Of a DNA stretch of 64,000 bases, positions 9,831-18,201 are shown one piece after another (the first letter of the stretch is position 1; each line of letters begins with the position of its first letter). The notes beneath the pieces are model-generated. The model was not told the origin of the DNA and did not search any database. It saw nothing but the letters and a program-made list of their open reading frames with translations. The DNA is from Sessilibacter corallicola (lineage in GTDB: Bacteria > Pseudomonadota > Gammaproteobacteria > Pseudomonadales > Cellvibrionaceae), in assembly GCF_021290925.1 (NCBI RefSeq), contig NZ_JAJSLX010000002.1:1541749-1605748 (forward strand), in the 5' to 3' direction. The position numbers and the translations under genes are program-made.

Positions 9831-11318
9831 GTGTACGAAAAGCCCTGTGTACTTGCTATTGATCAAGGTACCACCAGCAGCAGAGCCATCGCCTTTGATG
9901 GTCAGGCAAATATTATTGCGATTGCGCAACAAGAGTTTCCGCAAATTTACCCAAATTCCGGCTGGGTAGAACATGATCCAGAAATTATTTGGCGTTCATC
10001 TTTAGCCGCGGCGCGTCAAGCGTTTGCAGACGCTGAAGCAAAAGGGTTTCATGTTGTCTCTATCGGCGTTACCAATCAACGAGAAACCTCGATTGTTTGG
10101 GATCGTCAATCTGGGCAAGCTCTATACAACGCCATTGTTTGGCAAGATCGTCGTACCTCAGAGTTTTGCGCACAACTCAAGCGCGACAATGTTGAGACTG
10201 AATTACAACAAAAAACAGGGTTGTTAATTGACCCGTATTTTTCTGCGTCAAAAATTGCTTGGATTCTCGATCATGTTAACGGTGCCCGACAACAAGCCGA
10301 GGTCGGTAAATTGGCGTTTGGTACAGTGGATTGTTTTTTGATAAACCGTTTTACCAACGGCGCGGTTCACGCTACCGATGCGACCAACGCTTGTCGCACC
10401 AGTCTTTATAATATTCATCGCGGTGAATGGGATAAAGACATGTTAAAACTTTTTAACGTGCCCGCTGCGGTATTACCGAAGGTACTGAATTCGAGCGACG
10501 ATTTCGGTATGACTGCGCCTGATATTTTTGGCCGTAGCATTCCAATTTATGGCGTTGCCGGTGACCAACAAGCCGCCAGTATTGGTCAATGTTGTTTCGA
10601 CACTGGAACGATAAAAAGTACCTACGGTACAGGTTGTTTTGTGTTGATGAATACGGGTCAACAACCGGTGATCTCAAAAAACCGATTATTAACAACGGTT
10701 GCGTACCAGCTTAACGGTGAAACAACCTACGCCATTGAAGGTTCTATTTTTGTCGCGGGTGCGGCGATTCAATGGTTGCGCGACGGTTTGGGTTTAATCG
10801 CCAGTGCTAAAGATTCCCAGAGCATGGCGAGCAGCCTAAGCGATAACAGCGGTGTGTATTTAGTGCCAGCGTTTGCCGGGCTTGGCGCACCTTGGTGGGA
10901 GCCCGATGCCCGCGGCGCAATTTTTGGTATAACACGCGCAACCGGTCCCGATGAATTTGTGCGGGCAGCACTCGAATCGGTTTGTTATCAAACCGCGGAT
11001 TTATTTACCGCAATGGCCGAAGATGGCATTACACCCACGTCTTTGCGAGTTGATGGTGGCATGGTCGCAAACGATTGGCTGTTGCAATTTCTCGCCAATG
11101 TTATGGATATGAACGTAGAGCGGCCGGCCATTTTAGAAACCACGGCGCTGGGAGCGGCGTATTTAAGTGGCATGAAAGCCGGAATATTTGGCAACTTCGA
11201 AGAACTCGCTACTAATTGGCGACGGGATGCAGAATTTAAATCATCTATGACTGCTGAGGCGCGAGCACATCTGTTAACCGGATGGCGCGATGCGGTGGGT
11301 CGAGTCATTCAAAAGTGA
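9831..11318 (+). CDS. glpK: Glycerol kinase
   Basis: FGGY-family kinase that converts glycerol and ATP to glycerol-3-phosphate. The N-terminal phosphate loop [18 protein letters not shown], the substrate region [16 protein letters not shown], and the C-terminal [19 protein letters not shown] with [14 protein letters not shown] all match GlpK, as does the length of 495 residues. GTG 9816 is also in frame, but GTGGAG there looks like the ribosome site for GTG 9831 (GGAG, 9-base spacing), so I choose 9831. It is followed 7 bases later by the glycerol-3-phosphate dehydrogenase. Its place inside a glucosidase/LacI locus, without the usual glpF or glpR, suggests that glycerol is produced internally by the hydrolase. 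Confidence 0.95.
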   Translation: MYEKPCVLAIDQGTTSSRAIAFDGQANIIAIAQQEFPQIYPNSGWVEHDPEIIWRSSLAAARQAFADAEAKGFHVVSIGVTNQRETSIVWDRQSGQALYNAIVWQDRRTSEFCAQLKRDNVETELQQKTGLLIDPYFSASKIAWILDHVNGARQQAEVGKLAFGTVDCFLINRFTNGAVHATDATNACRTSLYNIHRGEWDKDMLKLFNVPAAVLPKVLNSSDDFGMTAPDIFGRSIPIYGVAGDQQAASIGQCCFDTGTIKSTYGTGCFVLMNTGQQPVISKNRLLTTVAYQLNGETTYAIEGSIFVAGAAIQWLRDGLGLIASAKDSQSMASSLSDNSGVYLVPAFAGLGAPWWEPDARGAIFGITRATGPDEFVRAALESVCYQTADLFTAMAEDGITPTSLRVDGGMVANDWLLQFLANVMDMNVERPAILETTALGAAYLSGMKAGIFGNFEELATNWRRDAEFKSSMTAEARAHLLTGWRDAVGRVIQK

Positions 11319-11325
11319 GTAGGAA

Positions 11326-12993
11326 ATGAATCTCAGGAATAACAGTGTTGAGAAACTCGGTCGTGATACTTACGACGTATTGATTTTGGGCGGTGGCATA
11401 AACGGCGCGGTTTCGGCTGCTTCTTTGGCGGCCAAAGGTGCAAAGGTTGCGCTTATTGATCGCAGCGATTTTGCCGCAGAAACCAGCTCTCAATCGTCGA
11501 ATCTTGCGTGGGGAGGAATTAAATATTTAGAGAGTTACGAATATTTACTGGTGAATAAATTATGTAAAAGTCGTAACCACTTAATGAAGAGCTATCCGTC
11601 TACGGTTCGAGAAATTCGATTCTTAACCACCATTGCCAATGGCTTTCGTTATCCCGCGCCACTGGTTTTTATGGGCACGATTCTCTACTGGATTTTTGGC
11701 CGATTTGTCACTCGGGCTCCCGCTTACCATTCGGTGAACAAACTCAATAAACTGGAATCTATTATCGATACATCCAACGCTCAAGGCGGTTTTGAATATT
11801 CCGATTGTTATCTCTTCGATAACGACGCGCGTTTTGTTTTTAACTTTATTCGCTCCAGCATGGATTACGGCTGTGATGCAGTAAATTATGTTGAATCGCT
11901 TGGTTCTGAACGCATTGATGGTGTTTGGCATACCAAAGCGCGAGATAACACCTCTGGTAAAGAATTTACGATTAAATCGAAAGTATTAATTAATGCTTGC
12001 GGTCCGTTCGTTGATCAACACAATCAAATTACGGAACAAAACACGGATCACCAGCATTTGTTTTCCAAGGGCATTCACCTGATTGTTGATCGGCTGACCG
12101 AAGAGGAGCGCGTACTTGCGTTTTTTGCCAGCGACGGACGATTATTTTTTGTGATCCCAATGGGGCCGAAAACCTGTATTGGAACAACGGACACACAAGT
12201 GGAGAGTCCAATAACACAAGTGACGGAAGAAGATCGGCAATTTGTTCTCGATAATGTTAATGCGTTGTTAAACCTTGATAAGCCTTTAACCAAAGACGAT
12301 GTTATTTCCGAACGTTGCGGTGTGCGTCCGCTAGCGCAAAAAAGCGGGGATGGGATTGCCAATTGGGTAAAGTTATCGCGTAAGCACGCAATTGATGTAA
12401 ACAATAAAGATAAACACTTAAGTATTTTTGGCGGTAAGTTAACCGACTGCATTAATGTGGGTGATGAAATTTCTGATATTGTTCACGAGCTGGGCATTGA
12501 TTTACCGGCGGCAGGAACGAAATGGTATGGCGAGCCGAATGAGTCTGTACGTTTGGATTTCATTAATCGCGCAAAATCAATTCGTTTGGACGAGCTAACG
12601 GATTCCTCTTCACCTGAACCTCTATCGAGCCGGTTATGGCGTCGATACGGTGCCGAAGCATTTACTGTGTTGGATATTATTCAAGAACGACCTGAATCGG
12701 GCAAAATATTAATTGAAAACACCCAGTACTTACGGGCAGAAATAGAATTTATCGCCCAGCGAGAAATGATTGTTAAATTGGATGATTTTCTCAGACGACG
12801 ATCAAAAGTTGCGTTGGTGGTTCGAAACGAAGATTTACTCAATTCGCCGGGCTTAAAAACAGCGTGCGAAATTCTTTTTGGCGAACAAGCCGATGACAAA
12901 CTTAACGAATATTTTGAAAAGAGGGAACTGTCGAAAAAATCGGACAACGGCGAAGCACTATTATCCACCGAAAGAGCAGTTTCTCAGTCTTAA
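11326..12993 (+). CDS. glpD: FAD-dependent glycerol-3-phosphate dehydrogenase
   Basis: A 555-residue flavoprotein that oxidises glycerol-3-phosphate to dihydroxyacetone phosphate at the inner membrane. The FAD-binding motif DVLILGGGINGAVSAASLAAKGAKVALIDRSDFAAETSS begins near residue 18. NLAWGGIKYLE, NACGPFVD and GTTDTQ are family motifs, and a C-terminal helical domain follows. A hydrophobic stretch PLVFMGTILYWIFGRF near residues 110-126 may anchor it peripherally. The start ATG lies 7 bases after glpK with AGTAGGA upstream, so the pair is an operon delivering glycerol to glycolysis. Confidence 0.93.
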   Translation: MNLRNNSVEKLGRDTYDVLILGGGINGAVSAASLAAKGAKVALIDRSDFAAETSSQSSNLAWGGIKYLESYEYLLVNKLCKSRNHLMKSYPSTVREIRFLTTIANGFRYPAPLVFMGTILYWIFGRFVTRAPAYHSVNKLNKLESIIDTSNAQGGFEYSDCYLFDNDARFVFNFIRSSMDYGCDAVNYVESLGSERIDGVWHTKARDNTSGKEFTIKSKVLINACGPFVDQHNQITEQNTDHQHLFSKGIHLIVDRLTEEERVLAFFASDGRLFFVIPMGPKTCIGTTDTQVESPITQVTEEDRQFVLDNVNALLNLDKPLTKDDVISERCGVRPLAQKSGDGIANWVKLSRKHAIDVNNKDKHLSIFGGKLTDCINVGDEISDIVHELGIDLPAAGTKWYGEPNESVRLDFINRAKSIRLDELTDSSSPEPLSSRLWRRYGAEAFTVLDIIQERPESGKILIENTQYLRAEIEFIAQREMIVKLDDFLRRRSKVALVVRNEDLLNSPGLKTACEILFGEQADDKLNEYFEKRELSKKSDNGEALLSTERAVSQS

Positions 12994-13066
12994 TCAGAGT
13001 TGAGCGTTATTGAATTTATTGAAGTGTGTGAAGCAGCCCGCTGTAGCACATAATCGGGGGAAGTTG

Positions 13067-13130
13067 GGGTCGCGGTGTGATAGTACAACGTAAGCGTTTT
13101 TCGAATGCGTTGTACTATCATGTTGCGGCC
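13067..13130. terminator. Long imperfect hairpin between convergent genes
   Basis: Perfect 12-base arms GATAGTACAACG (13079-13090) and CGTTGTACTATC (13108-13119) are extended outward by partial pairing of GGGTCGC with GCGGCCC. It lies between glpD and the oppositely oriented nucleoside gene and may terminate transcription from either side. No strong T-run is present. Confidence 0.5.
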
Positions 13131-13152
13131 CATTTTTTTGTTAAATATAACG

Positions 13153-14259
13153 CTAGTAGTCTTTCGGTTGAATCAATAATTCAGTATCTACTGTGCAGCT
13201 GTCATCGGTTGGGGTGGCTGCTTTCTTTAAGCTCACCTTTAATGCAGAAGGTTTTTTTGCTAATCCATTAATTAACTCTAAACCCACGGCGTGCATGTTT
13301 TGCAGTGCTTGATCAAATCCTCCGGCGGTTTCACCTGGCGCAGGATCAAGGTGAGCTAGAGTTGATTCTTTAGGGTGTCCTTGATCAAAATTCACCGCTG
13401 CTCGCAAACTGATGGCTTTATCGGCGAATCCGTGTCGCACTAAAACCTGCATTAAGCCAGACGCTTCCATTTCAGTAATTACATAGTCGTCAACTCGATA
13501 GAGTTCGGACATGTATTGTGCTTCGTTGGATAAGCCTGGGCCGTGAAAAAAAGTGTCACCGGTAAAATGGCTGCCGTAGATTATTTTTGGCGCTCGTCGA
13601 GCTTCTTTATCAGGGTAACGTAAGCGGTACGCTTTGGCATCGGGCGAATCTGCCAAAATCATTTTTTCTGTTGCTTTTTTAGCAAATGACACTAAATGCT
13701 CAGGCATTTTGTAACAGCGTATGGCTTCATAGCCGTTACGTGGAGTGAATAAAGGGGCGCCGGATTTAACTTCGTCGCTGGCCCATCGATGGCCCAAATC
13801 GTAGTCGACAACGTAGGTTCCGATACTGACGTCACCAATGGTTCCCTTTGACGGCGGTGTACCTGCAACGCCTGAAAAAATAAAGTAGGCATCAGAGAAA
13901 TCGAAACGCTCATTCAGTAAAATAGCTTGCATAGAACTGGCTGAGGCTACCTTTCCCATGCCTAAAACTGCACCACAAATTCCGTTGCTGTTGCAGTAAA
14001 CCTCTTTTTCAGCACCAACGATGGGAATTCGATACTGCTTTTGATCGGCTTTTTCGGTGTTAAAATAGCTGTCGTACCAGTATTGAAATTCTCCGGCTTT
14101 ATCGCCTGTGTTGTCACCAATTTCAAACATAGAGGCGATAAATACGTTGACTTTGATTGGTGTTGATTCGGCCAGTAGGTTTGGTGATGCAACAACCAGG
14201 TTCAACAATAAAAGATGTAATGCAAGTTTCACACGTTTTCCTTTTTTAACTTTATTCAT
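13153..14259 (-). CDS. Purine nucleoside permease (NUP) family protein, exported
   Basis: A 368-residue protein with a basic N-terminus and hydrophobic signal (residues about 10-30, ending LLAES). The body matches the NUP family: VNVFIASMFEIGDNTGDKAGEFQYWYD, GICGAVLGMGKVASASSM, YFIFSGVAGTPPSKGTIGDVSIGTYVVDYDLGHR, and EMEASGLMQVL near residue 260. The fold is that of nucleoside phosphorylases, so despite the name permease it may be a periplasmic nucleosidase or phosphorylase (inference). It lies 75 bases downstream of an exported adenosine deaminase on the same strand, consistent with a purine nucleoside scavenging pair. Confidence 0.85.
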   Translation of the reverse strand: MNKVKKGKRVKLALHLLLLNLVVASPNLLAESTPIKVNVFIASMFEIGDNTGDKAGEFQYWYDSYFNTEKADQKQYRIPIVGAEKEVYCNSNGICGAVLGMGKVASASSMQAILLNERFDFSDAYFIFSGVAGTPPSKGTIGDVSIGTYVVDYDLGHRWASDEVKSGAPLFTPRNGYEAIRCYKMPEHLVSFAKKATEKMILADSPDAKAYRLRYPDKEARRAPKIIYGSHFTGDTFFHGPGLSNEAQYMSELYRVDDYVITEMEASGLMQVLVRHGFADKAISLRAAVNFDQGHPKESTLAHLDPAPGETAGGFDQALQNMHAVGLELINGLAKKPSALKVSLKKAATPTDDSCTVDTELLIQPKDY

Positions 14260-14334
14260 ACCAAGCTGTAAATCGTGATAAAAGCAATTAACAAGCCATG
14301 CAATAATGATGTGTTAATAATGGCTTGTTAATCT

Positions 14335-15771
14335 TTAAGATTCACACAGTTGATTGTCGTACTCGCAAATAAATGACCGTTCAGGAGTAACATCGGCCAG
14401 CTTTTTATTCGCAAGTCTGGCTTTCATGAATTTTTTCAAGGATTTGTTGAGTTGGGTTATGTGTTCTTGTTTGCTGGTGTCATCAAGATAGCTGAACGCA
14501 ATTGAATTAGTAATCATCTCAGTTAATTCTTGCCAAGAGAGATTGTATTCTTTAATGGCGACATAAAATTCATCGCTGAAGGTGCTGTCCCACATGCCGT
14601 TATCATCGGTAGAAAGAGCCACAGGAATACCCACGCGCAAGTATTCGGGGAAGGGGTGTTTTTTAAAGTCCGTAATGTATTTCAGTTTATAGTTACTGAT
14701 TAAGTTGGTTTCAATTAGGTATTTTCCATTTCGCAACAGAAGCAGTGTGTCTGGGTCCATAATTGAATTTAAACCGTGACCAATTCGAGTCGCGCCGATT
14801 AACAGGGTGTCTTTTACGTGTTTATTAGGTTCTACACTTTCTCCGCCGTGAATGGATAAATTGATTTTCGGAAAATGTAAGCGTAATTCACGCAAGGTTT
14901 CTAAGAAACGCAAAGGGTGGCCGCGACCGTCGTCTTCTCGGCCAACAAAATTAATAGCGACGTAATAGTCGCGATTGTTATCGATAAACTCAAATGCTGA
15001 AACCAACGCTTTTTCGGCAAAACCAGAAAAACGTAATATCGAAATCTGGAAGCGAACGGTAACACCTGTTGCTTTTGCCTCGGGGGAATTCAGCATGTCT
15101 TTAAATACAGTTAAAACGTTTTCAGGCGCTATGTATGAGCCATCTGGATGAACAAACCCGCTTGGGTTTGATATGGTTTCCAGATAAGTTACATTTTGTT
15201 GTTTGTAGGAGTGCATTTTTCGCAACAATAATTTTGAGCGAATAATGGGATTGCGAGTCATGTCGCCGAGACGTTGCCAATGACGTTCGAAAAACTCTTT
15301 TCTGTCTTCGTGCGGTTCATCAAGGCGAATACTGGATAAAAATCCGTTTTTTTCCTTTTGGGATAATTCAGAGAGTGATTTGTAAGTGCTTTTCTCGCAG
15401 GCTGATAGCGTTTCGTAATTCGATTTCTGGATGGTTTTAAAATAAAAAAACTGACTATTCGGTGAAAACTCGTCAGAATTATAACCTCGACAAGGTAAAA
15501 GCTCGACCCGTGTGAAGTACTCATAACCGCCATTACTGGCTGGGTTTGAGGCGAGTTCATACCACCACTCACTGTACATTGACCCTGTTAAGTGGTGATG
15601 TAAGTCACCGCCTTTGGGCAGCGCTCTAACAAAGTTATACATTTGCTGCGGTGTTGCTGTGGTTTTAAAGTTTTTAAACCAAGCTTCCATTTTGGAATGA
15701 GTATCGGCAGCGCCGGTTTGAGAAAAGAATGCAAAAAGAAAAACACACACTGTGTAAGTTAGATATTTCAT
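14335..15771 (-). CDS. Exported adenosine deaminase-like enzyme
   Basis: Metal-dependent amidohydrolase with N-terminal signal MKYLTYTVCVFLFAFFSQTG and about 478 residues. PKGGDLHHHLTGS provides the first metal-binding histidines, INLSIHGGES the next, ATRIGHGLN the catalytic His region, and VALSTDDNGM the terminal Asp pair. The length and secretion resemble ADGF/CECR1-type deaminases rather than the 330-residue cytosolic enzyme. An in-frame ATG lies 34 codons upstream, but I start at 15771 because the signal peptide begins there. It would convert adenosine to inosine in the periplasm for the neighbouring NUP-family protein. Confidence 0.88.
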   Translation of the reverse strand: MKYLTYTVCVFLFAFFSQTGAADTHSKMEAWFKNFKTTATPQQMYNFVRALPKGGDLHHHLTGSMYSEWWYELASNPASNGGYEYFTRVELLPCRGYNSDEFSPNSQFFYFKTIQKSNYETLSACEKSTYKSLSELSQKEKNGFLSSIRLDEPHEDRKEFFERHWQRLGDMTRNPIIRSKLLLRKMHSYKQQNVTYLETISNPSGFVHPDGSYIAPENVLTVFKDMLNSPEAKATGVTVRFQISILRFSGFAEKALVSAFEFIDNNRDYYVAINFVGREDDGRGHPLRFLETLRELRLHFPKINLSIHGGESVEPNKHVKDTLLIGATRIGHGLNSIMDPDTLLLLRNGKYLIETNLISNYKLKYITDFKKHPFPEYLRVGIPVALSTDDNGMWDSTFSDEFYVAIKEYNLSWQELTEMITNSIAFSYLDDTSKQEHITQLNKSLKKFMKARLANKKLADVTPERSFICEYDNQLCES

Positions 15772-16194
15772 AAATCCTATAAACACCAATAACAACGCTC
15801 CGAGTAGAAAACGAGTGTATTGGTATTGCGCGGGAAATTCAAAGTTATCATCAAGGCTGTGTATTTCAATCAAAATTGATTGATATTTACCGTATTACAG
15901 ATCTCTATTATTAGCGTTTAAAGATTAATTTTTATGGTTTAAAAGACAAATTTTAGTATTGTCGAGCAAGATAATAGACAGATTCAAATAATAAGCATCC
16001 GCTATTAATCTAATAATTTATGCTATGTATAAAAATTTAACGCTAAGCTTCTGTTGTAACTTTAACGTTGAGCCGCAATTTTTATTTTTGAATAATGATT
16101 ATTTTGGCATGGTGTAACAGAGGGGGTGTAATAGGGCGATCTATTTCGTAAATCCTTATTTATTGAGTGGATACTGCATCTTGAGATTGTTGCT

Positions 16195-16213
16195 AATGAG
16201 ATGTATTCTCATT
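16195..16213. promoter_or_regulatory. Fur-box-like operator
   Basis: AATGAGATGTATTCTCATT: perfect 7-base arms AATGAGA/TCTCATT around 5 bases, close to the typical gammaproteobacterial Fur box. It lies about 75 bases before the L31 start. The 500-base gap between the deaminase and L31 contains no other gene that I can support. Confidence 0.6.
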
Positions 16214-16225
16214 TTGTGTGATGTG

Positions 16226-16243
16226 ATGTAACATATTGTTCAT
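16226..16243. promoter_or_regulatory. Near-palindrome, possible Zur-type site
   Basis: ATGTAACATATTGTTCAT: arms ATG-AACA and TGTT-AT, resembling the AT-rich Zur operators normally found before zinc-free L31/L36 genes. It lies immediately downstream of the Fur-like box. The assignment rests on the gene context. Confidence 0.4.
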
Positions 16244-16287
16244 AATCACACCATTCGTTGAAATTAAGCTATCAAGAGAGATGCTCT

Positions 16288-16539
16288 ATGAAGCCAGATA
16301 TCCACCCTGAATATCGTGATGTTGTATTTCATGACACAACATCAGATTCCTACTTTGTTATTGGGTCCACGTTAAAAACCGATCGCACCATTGATTACCA
16401 AGGCACGACATACCCCTATATGACCATTGATGTGTCGAGCAAATCGCACCCGTTTTACACCGGTAAACAGCGCGTTAGCCAAAACGACGGTCGTGTGGCT
16501 AAGTTCAATAAACGTTATAAGCGCGGCGGTGCAAAATAA
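16288..16539 (+). CDS. rpmE2: Ribosomal protein bL31, zinc-independent type B
   Basis: An 83-residue protein, [17 protein letters not shown] onward, with the SHPFYTGKQ motif and a basic C-terminus. It contains no cysteine, so it is the zinc-free paralogue that replaces the zinc-binding L31 when metal is scarce. The ATG at 16288 is chosen over an upstream in-frame codon because all homologues start MKP and GAGAG lies upstream. The stop overlaps the start of the L36 gene, so the two are translationally coupled. Confidence 0.95.
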   Translation: MKPDIHPEYRDVVFHDTTSDSYFVIGSTLKTDRTIDYQGTTYPYMTIDVSSKSHPFYTGKQRVSQNDGRVAKFNKRYKRGGAK

Positions 16540-16682
16540 TGCAAGTGCTTAGCTCCCTTAAAACCGCTCGATCTCGTCACCCTGACTGCCAGATCGTAAA
16601 ACGCAGGGGGCGTATATACGTGATTTGTAAATCAAACCCTCGTTTTAAAGCGGTACAAGGTAAGACCAAGAAAAAGCGTTAA
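16539..16682 (+). CDS. rpmJ2: Ribosomal protein bL36, alternative zinc-free form
   Basis: A 47-residue protein [17 protein letters not shown]..., with [22 protein letters not shown] and a KTKKKR tail. It is the YkgO-like paralogue: longer than standard L36 and lacking its complete zinc ligand set (two cysteines only). Its ATG overlaps the TAA of L31 by one base. Together they free zinc from ribosomes under metal stress. Confidence 0.93.
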   Translation: MQVLSSLKTARSRHPDCQIVKRRGRIYVICKSNPRFKAVQGKTKKKR

Positions 16683-16686
16683 ATTT

Positions 16687-16709
16687 AGGGCTTCGTTTGA
16701 AGCCCTTTT
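16687..16709 (+). terminator. Rho-independent terminator of the L31-L36 operon
   Basis: AGGGCTTC-GTTT-GAAGCCCT followed by TTT, directly after the L36 stop. Confidence 0.85.
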
Positions 16710-16821
16710 CGGAGAATACCTTATTCTTTGAGTGCTGATTAACATCACGAAAATCCGACTGTGTGATGAACGTGGTTGTTGTGGTATGACTGTTCTGATT
16801 AGAATAAATTTCTGAATCAGC

Positions 16822-16867
16822 AGTACCTGAATGGGAGTACTTGAATGGGAGTACTTGAATGGGAGTA
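16822..16867. repeat. Tandem 14-base repeat, three copies
   Basis: AGTAC(C/T)TGAATGGG repeated three times (16822-16835, 16836-16849, 16850-16863) plus a partial fourth unit. Each unit carries an ATG followed by GGGAG, so the copies offer several potential starts and ribosome sites for the following SDR gene. Confidence 0.9.
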
Positions 16868-16875
16868 TCAGTGCG

Positions 16876-17550
16876 GTGAAAAAAACTATCTTAATTGTTG
16901 GTGCCAGTCGTGGTATTGGAGCAGAATTAGTGAATCATTTTTCTAAAGAACACCATGTTATTGGTGTTTCCAGAACTGAGGCGCAGCACTGCCAATGGTT
17001 GTCGGCCGATCTCTCAACGTCCGATGGCATTCAAGCGATTATTGATAGTGTTGGGCAACAACCCATTGATGCGCTAATTTATTCAAGTGGAATTTGGGAA
17101 GAGCAGGGTTTTAGTGACGATTTTGATTTTCGTAAAACCACGGCTGAAGAAACGCACAACATTATGTTGGTTAACTTAATTGCACCTATTGAGCTAACCA
17201 AGAAGATCGCCAAAAATCTATCATTGTCGAACAACCCAAGAGCAATATACTTGGGAGCGCTCTCTGGTGTCGATCAAATCGCATCCGATCAGGTTGCTTA
17301 TGCAGCCAGTAAATTTGGCTTACGCGGCGCTATTCAGAGCTTAAGAAAAGCATTAAAACCGGAAAATATTGGCTTTACGGTGATTAATCCTGGCAATGTT
17401 GCCACCGAAGAAGTGCTCGACGATATTAAAAAAGGTCTGTTTTCTGAGCAAATTCCCATTCCTTTGTCGGATATTATCTCATCTGTTGAAATGATCCTTT
17501 CTCTTTCTAAACACACCGAAGTTGGTGATATTAATTTAAGCCAAAAATAA
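16876..17550 (+). CDS. Short-chain dehydrogenase/reductase
   Basis: Rossmann-fold oxidoreductase of about 224 residues. KKTILIVGASRGIGAELV is the TGxxxGxG cofactor loop, YSSGIW replaces NNAG, and the catalytic YAASKFG (Tyr and Lys) lies near residue 145 after a GALSG serine region. I take GTG 16876 as start, because it is preceded at 10 bases by GGGAG and the Rossmann strand follows at once. ATG 16831 in the tandem repeats would add 15 residues not expected in the family. The substrate is unknown. A DCC-family thiol oxidoreductase gene follows in the same direction. Confidence 0.85.
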   Translation: MKKTILIVGASRGIGAELVNHFSKEHHVIGVSRTEAQHCQWLSADLSTSDGIQAIIDSVGQQPIDALIYSSGIWEEQGFSDDFDFRKTTAEETHNIMLVNLIAPIELTKKIAKNLSLSNNPRAIYLGALSGVDQIASDQVAYAASKFGLRGAIQSLRKALKPENIGFTVINPGNVATEEVLDDIKKGLFSEQIPIPLSDIISSVEMILSLSKHTEVGDINLSQK

Positions 17551-17659
17551 TTGCCTGAATTGCTGGTTTTATCGCGTGAAAACTCGAACGCTTTTATGTG
17601 AACTGAACATGCCTTGTGCACGTAAAACCCAAAAATAAACCCATCAAAAGGGCTCTTGT

Positions 17660-18007
17660 GTGAAACCTTCACTGTATTTCGACGGAAACTGCCCTTTGTG
17701 CAGCAAAGAAATTAATTGGTTAAAAAAACGTTGCGGGCAAAACATTGAATTTGTCGATGTTCATACCTTAAGCGATAACGAATTAGACAAAGAATCTTTG
17801 TTGAAGGTACTTCATTTACGCAACGCCGATGGTGTTTGGGTAAAAGGTTTGGATGCGACCGTTGCGATTTGGTCTTACACACCGTACGGTTTTTTATTCA
17901 AACTATTACGAGTTTGGCCCGTGTCGAAAATAGCTGATTGGTTGTATGAAAAGTGGGCCGCTCGCCGCTATGAAAAACGCTATGTCTGTCAACAATGCAA
18001 AATCTAA
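17660..18007 (+). CDS. DCC-family thiol-disulfide oxidoreductase (DUF393)
   Basis: A 115-residue protein. It opens with LYFDGNCPLCSKEINWLKKR, the DxxCxxC motif that names the family, and continues VDVHTLSDNEL and GLDATVAIW as in DUF393 proteins. It ends with an unusual CQQC pair that could form a second redox or metal site. The start is GTG 17660. The function of the family is not established. Confidence 0.88.
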   Translation: MKPSLYFDGNCPLCSKEINWLKKRCGQNIEFVDVHTLSDNELDKESLLKVLHLRNADGVWVKGLDATVAIWSYTPYGFLFKLLRVWPVSKIADWLYEKWAARRYEKRYVCQQCKI

Positions 18008-18022
18008 GGGTGGTTTACGATC

Positions 18023-18199
18023 ATGTTTAATCTATTCAAAAAAGACCCTGTTAAACAATTGAACAAAGAGTATCAGGCGTTATTGCTTGAAGGCATGAAA
18101 TATCAGCGCAATGGCGATATCAAACGTTATTCTGAAATCAGTGAAAAAGCCGAAGCCATTCGATTATCGATAGACGAACTGGAAAAATCTAAAGCATAA
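18023..18199 (+). CDS. Small DUF6435-like protein
   Basis: A 58-residue soluble protein, MFNLFKKDPVKQLNKEYQALLLEGMKYQRNGDI..., predicted to be two helices. The KDP...L...Y..L...A...QR.GD pattern is that of the Lacal_2735/DUF6435 family of unknown function. ATG 18023 lies 15 bases after the DCC gene, so the two are probably co-transcribed. Confidence 0.8.
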   Translation: MFNLFKKDPVKQLNKEYQALLLEGMKYQRNGDIKRYSEISEKAEAIRLSIDELEKSKA

Positions 18200-18201
18200 A
18201 T

